This document shows, piece by piece, positions 62,049-64,000 of a stretch of 64,000 nt of DNA. The translations under genes and the position numbers were made by a program. Each line of letters opens with the position of its first letter. Position 1 is the stretch's first letter. The notes under the pieces were generated by a model. It saw only the letters and a list, made by a program, of their open reading frames with translations, did not search any database and was not told where the DNA came from. This DNA comes from Gracilariopsis chorda (lineage: Eukaryota; Rhodophyta; Florideophyceae; Gracilariales; Gracilariaceae): assembly GCA_003194525.1 (NCBI GenBank), contig NBIV01000137.1:124001-188000 (forward strand), given 5' to 3'.

Positions 62049-63878
62049 ATGTCCGCTTTCCGCCCGCTTCTTCTCGCCTTTCTCCTCCTTCCCCTCGCCA
62101 TAGCTTCCTTCCTTCCCCCACGCACACGGCGCACGCCCTGTTGCCATGCCATCCCACCAGGTCTCACCTTCGACACCTGCGCTGACGTCCGTGGCTGCGC
62201 TGCAGGACGACACTGTCTCACCGCCGACACCCTCTTCCCCTGTCCGCTAGGCCGCGTCTGCATCTGTTATCCAGTCCGTATCGAGCCGTGCACCTCCTCC
62301 GACCAATGCATCCAGGGTGAACGATGCGCCGCTCGCCCGTACGACCATCACCCCTTCTGCGTCAGTGAGCACGTCGTCGCGCTTGACCCCTCCTTCAAAG
62401 TCGTTGAGTCGTGTTGCTTTACCGACTTTCCGATATCGCCTCCCGTCGTGGAGAAGCCTCGTCCGGATCGTCCGCCAACCGTTAGCAAGCCTGACAACCC
62501 TGATCGCCCGCCTTCTAGAACGCCCACCCCTACGCCGTCGCCCACGCCGAAACGCGCACTTGTCACCGCCCCGCCGCCTCGCCCCGCTGCCAGTCCGCGC
62601 CCGAGTCGCACTTCTCGCCCGAGTAAGACGCCGCGTCCGTCGAGGACCTCCACACCCCGTCCGAATCCAACGCCCACTTCACAACCATCTCGAAAGCCTC
62701 GTCCATCCCCGTCAAGCTCTCCTCGACCGCGTCCAACGCCGTCTCGCGAACCTTCCATCACAGCGGTTGCACCGCAGCCTCGTCCCTCGCCAAAGCCGCA
62801 GCCGCAGCGAACGAGACCCCCCAAGACAAGCGGTGGCTTGGCAGGTGATGAATGTCGCCGTCAGGATGATTGTCTCTCGTATCGCAAGTGTATTGATCGA
62901 CGCACCAAGCTTGAATGTACTACTGCCGATTGCGTCTGTGTTGGCTCCCGTGTTTGTGTTTGTAACGACCAATGCACGGATGGTGAATTGTGCTCAGGAG
63001 CGCCTGGAAGGGCGTATTGTTTCTCCCCTCACGTCCTTGAGAAGATTTCTTGGGCGCAGTCTTTGCCTTGTCCATTTGCCAATCCTAACAATGCTACAAA
63101 CACTCCCAAACCGAAGCCGTCTGGTTCGGATGAAGGGCTTACTGGTGCTGTTTGCAACACTGATAGAAATTGTCGCGGAAAGAGAAGATGCGTTGTTGCC
63201 GGAGGTGACACTTGCGCTACTGAGGATCTTTTGTGCAAGGGTCGTCTAGCACCTTGTGTTGGTGCGGAAAGCTGTTACTGCTACCAAGAGGAATCATGCA
63301 ATTGTTCGAATGATTGTGTTGATGGTGAGGTGTGTACTACCACCGTGCTGGGTCGCATCTGTATTTCTCCGTTCCTACCGGAGAACGATAACCTGCTGCA
63401 GACGATTACTTGTCCCGCGGGCGCTTCTGCAGATGATCCCATTCTTATTGTCAACCTGGTTGCACCGGAGAACCTCGACGAAACTGAGGGCGATTCAAAC
63501 AGTTCTGATGATCAGCAAGGCGGAAATGAAGATGAGGATGATGGGGTTTGTGTTGATGCCCGTGCCTTGAAGCATTTGGCCGCTCACGAACTCGTGTTCC
63601 CTACCCACAGGACTGCTCGCGTGCTTTGCGACCAGAATGGCAGCTGTGCTACACCTGGACATGTTGTGTTGTACAAGGCAACTGCCATGATGATGAAGAG
63701 TTATTGTGCGCTTGTTGGATGCACACATCGCGTCATGAAGGTGAACAGTCCCAAGCTGAAGCGCGCTATTCGAATTCCCACCAATACCGATAACCTGCAT
63801 TTCACTGCGTTCGCAGCCAGATACCAAACAACATTTGAAGAACTCGCCCTCACCGCTATCGTGCACGTAGGACTGTGA
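62049..63878 (+). CDS. Secreted Cys-rich, Pro-rich protein (cell-surface candidate)
   Basis: From the ATG at 62049 the protein is 609 residues and starts with a strong signal peptide (MSAFRPLLLAFLLLPLAIAS). Three Cys-rich modules (about residues 30-125, 268-345 and 375-455) repeat the pattern C-x-D-x-C/C-x-DGE-x-C (for example CTSSDQCIQGERC, CNDQCTDGELC, CSNDCVDGEVC). Modules 1 and 2 are separated by ~130 residues rich in Pro, Ser, Thr, Arg and Lys (PRPSRTSRPSKTPRPSRT), of the kind found in extracellular-matrix or wall proteins. An acidic stretch (~505-528) follows module 3. The last ~85 residues look less regular. A better Cys-containing continuation (GNCHDDEELLCAC) lies in another frame after 63600, so an intron or frameshift near the end is possible. 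Function is unknown; secretion and wall association are inferred. Confidence 0.8.
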   Translation: MSAFRPLLLAFLLLPLAIASFLPPRTRRTPCCHAIPPGLTFDTCADVRGCAAGRHCLTADTLFPCPLGRVCICYPVRIEPCTSSDQCIQGERCAARPYDHHPFCVSEHVVALDPSFKVVESCCFTDFPISPPVVEKPRPDRPPTVSKPDNPDRPPSRTPTPTPSPTPKRALVTAPPPRPAASPRPSRTSRPSKTPRPSRTSTPRPNPTPTSQPSRKPRPSPSSSPRPRPTPSREPSITAVAPQPRPSPKPQPQRTRPPKTSGGLAGDECRRQDDCLSYRKCIDRRTKLECTTADCVCVGSRVCVCNDQCTDGELCSGAPGRAYCFSPHVLEKISWAQSLPCPFANPNNATNTPKPKPSGSDEGLTGAVCNTDRNCRGKRRCVVAGGDTCATEDLLCKGRLAPCVGAESCYCYQEESCNCSNDCVDGEVCTTTVLGRICISPFLPENDNLLQTITCPAGASADDPILIVNLVAPENLDETEGDSNSSDDQQGGNEDEDDGVCVDARALKHLAAHELVFPTHRTARVLCDQNGSCATPGHVVLYKATAMMMKSYCALVGCTHRVMKVNSPKLKRAIRIPTNTDNLHFTAFAARYQTTFEELALTAIVHVGL

Positions 63879-64000
63879 GCAGCAAGATTCACTTGTATCT
63901 ATCTCATTGTTGTTGATGTCTTAACGCTATTGGAAACCAGATTGTGCTGGTCGTGCTGGCTATCCATAACACTGCCCTGGAGACGATCAGCTACTCATGG
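63879..64000. other. 3' flank, window end
   Basis: Only the beginning of the downstream flank is visible; no feature is recognised. Confidence 0.5.

Overview
The window is nuclear DNA of a eukaryote, probably a unicellular photosynthetic alga. A red alga such as a Porphyridium relative is my best guess, but it cannot be proven from sequence alone. The reasons are as follows. The core genes are eukaryotic: STT3, Cdt1, the nucleolar rRNA-processing factor RRP1/Nop52, a gamma-tubulin complex protein, ATP-dependent DNA ligase I with a PCNA box, and C2H2 zinc-finger proteins. Most genes are single open frames, and the two introns I can support are short, with GTAAG-type donors, a CTAAC branch motif and a CAG acceptor (STT3, and the zinc-finger gene at 21-24 kb). 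One gene encodes a bacterial-type RseP/S2P metalloprotease with a transit-peptide-like N terminus, which points to a plastid.

Layout. 1-6 kb is a transposon graveyard: an inverted-repeat element, a pogo-like transposase broken by two in-frame stops, and two nested copies of a non-LTR retrotransposon, one of which has lost its reverse-transcriptase core. 6-11.5 kb has no recognisable gene but holds a cluster of RNA-like hairpins, a long palindrome and a dispersed repeat. 11.5-15.0 kb and 31.3-35.5 kb are two copies of one segment in inverted orientation. About 2.8 kb of each is nearly identical and the rest is clearly more diverged. Each copy carries the remains of a gene with a CDCA7/zf-4CXXC_R1-like zinc finger. 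The right copy also carries two later retrotransposon insertions with target-site duplications. Between the arms lie STT3 (15.8-18.3 kb), a Ser-rich unknown gene, a five-finger C2H2 gene with an in-frame intron, and a pair of paralogous secreted/membrane proteins of unknown family (24.4-29.3 kb).

37-46.8 kb is a housekeeping stretch: Cdt1 and RRP1 on the minus strand, then a gamma-tubulin complex protein and a small alpha/beta hydrolase on the plus strand. 47.5-48.1 kb is another retrotransposon tail. 49.3-52.7 kb is a Sel1-repeat-like gene in decay (five in-frame stops and one frameshift). 53.4-57.6 kb holds DNA ligase I and the S2P protease, divergently transcribed from a 417-bp gap. 57.9-61.6 kb holds two related C2H2 factors in tandem, and 62.0-63.9 kb encodes a secreted Cys-rich, Pro-rich protein.

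No operon-like logic ties the genes together. Cdt1 and PIP-box DNA ligase I both belong to DNA replication, and STT3 belongs to N-glycosylation in the ER. The most unusual content is the mosaic inverted duplication with the captured zf-4CXXC_R1-like gene, the unknown membrane-protein pair, and a group of retrotransposon families sharing one C-terminal zinc-binding signature.
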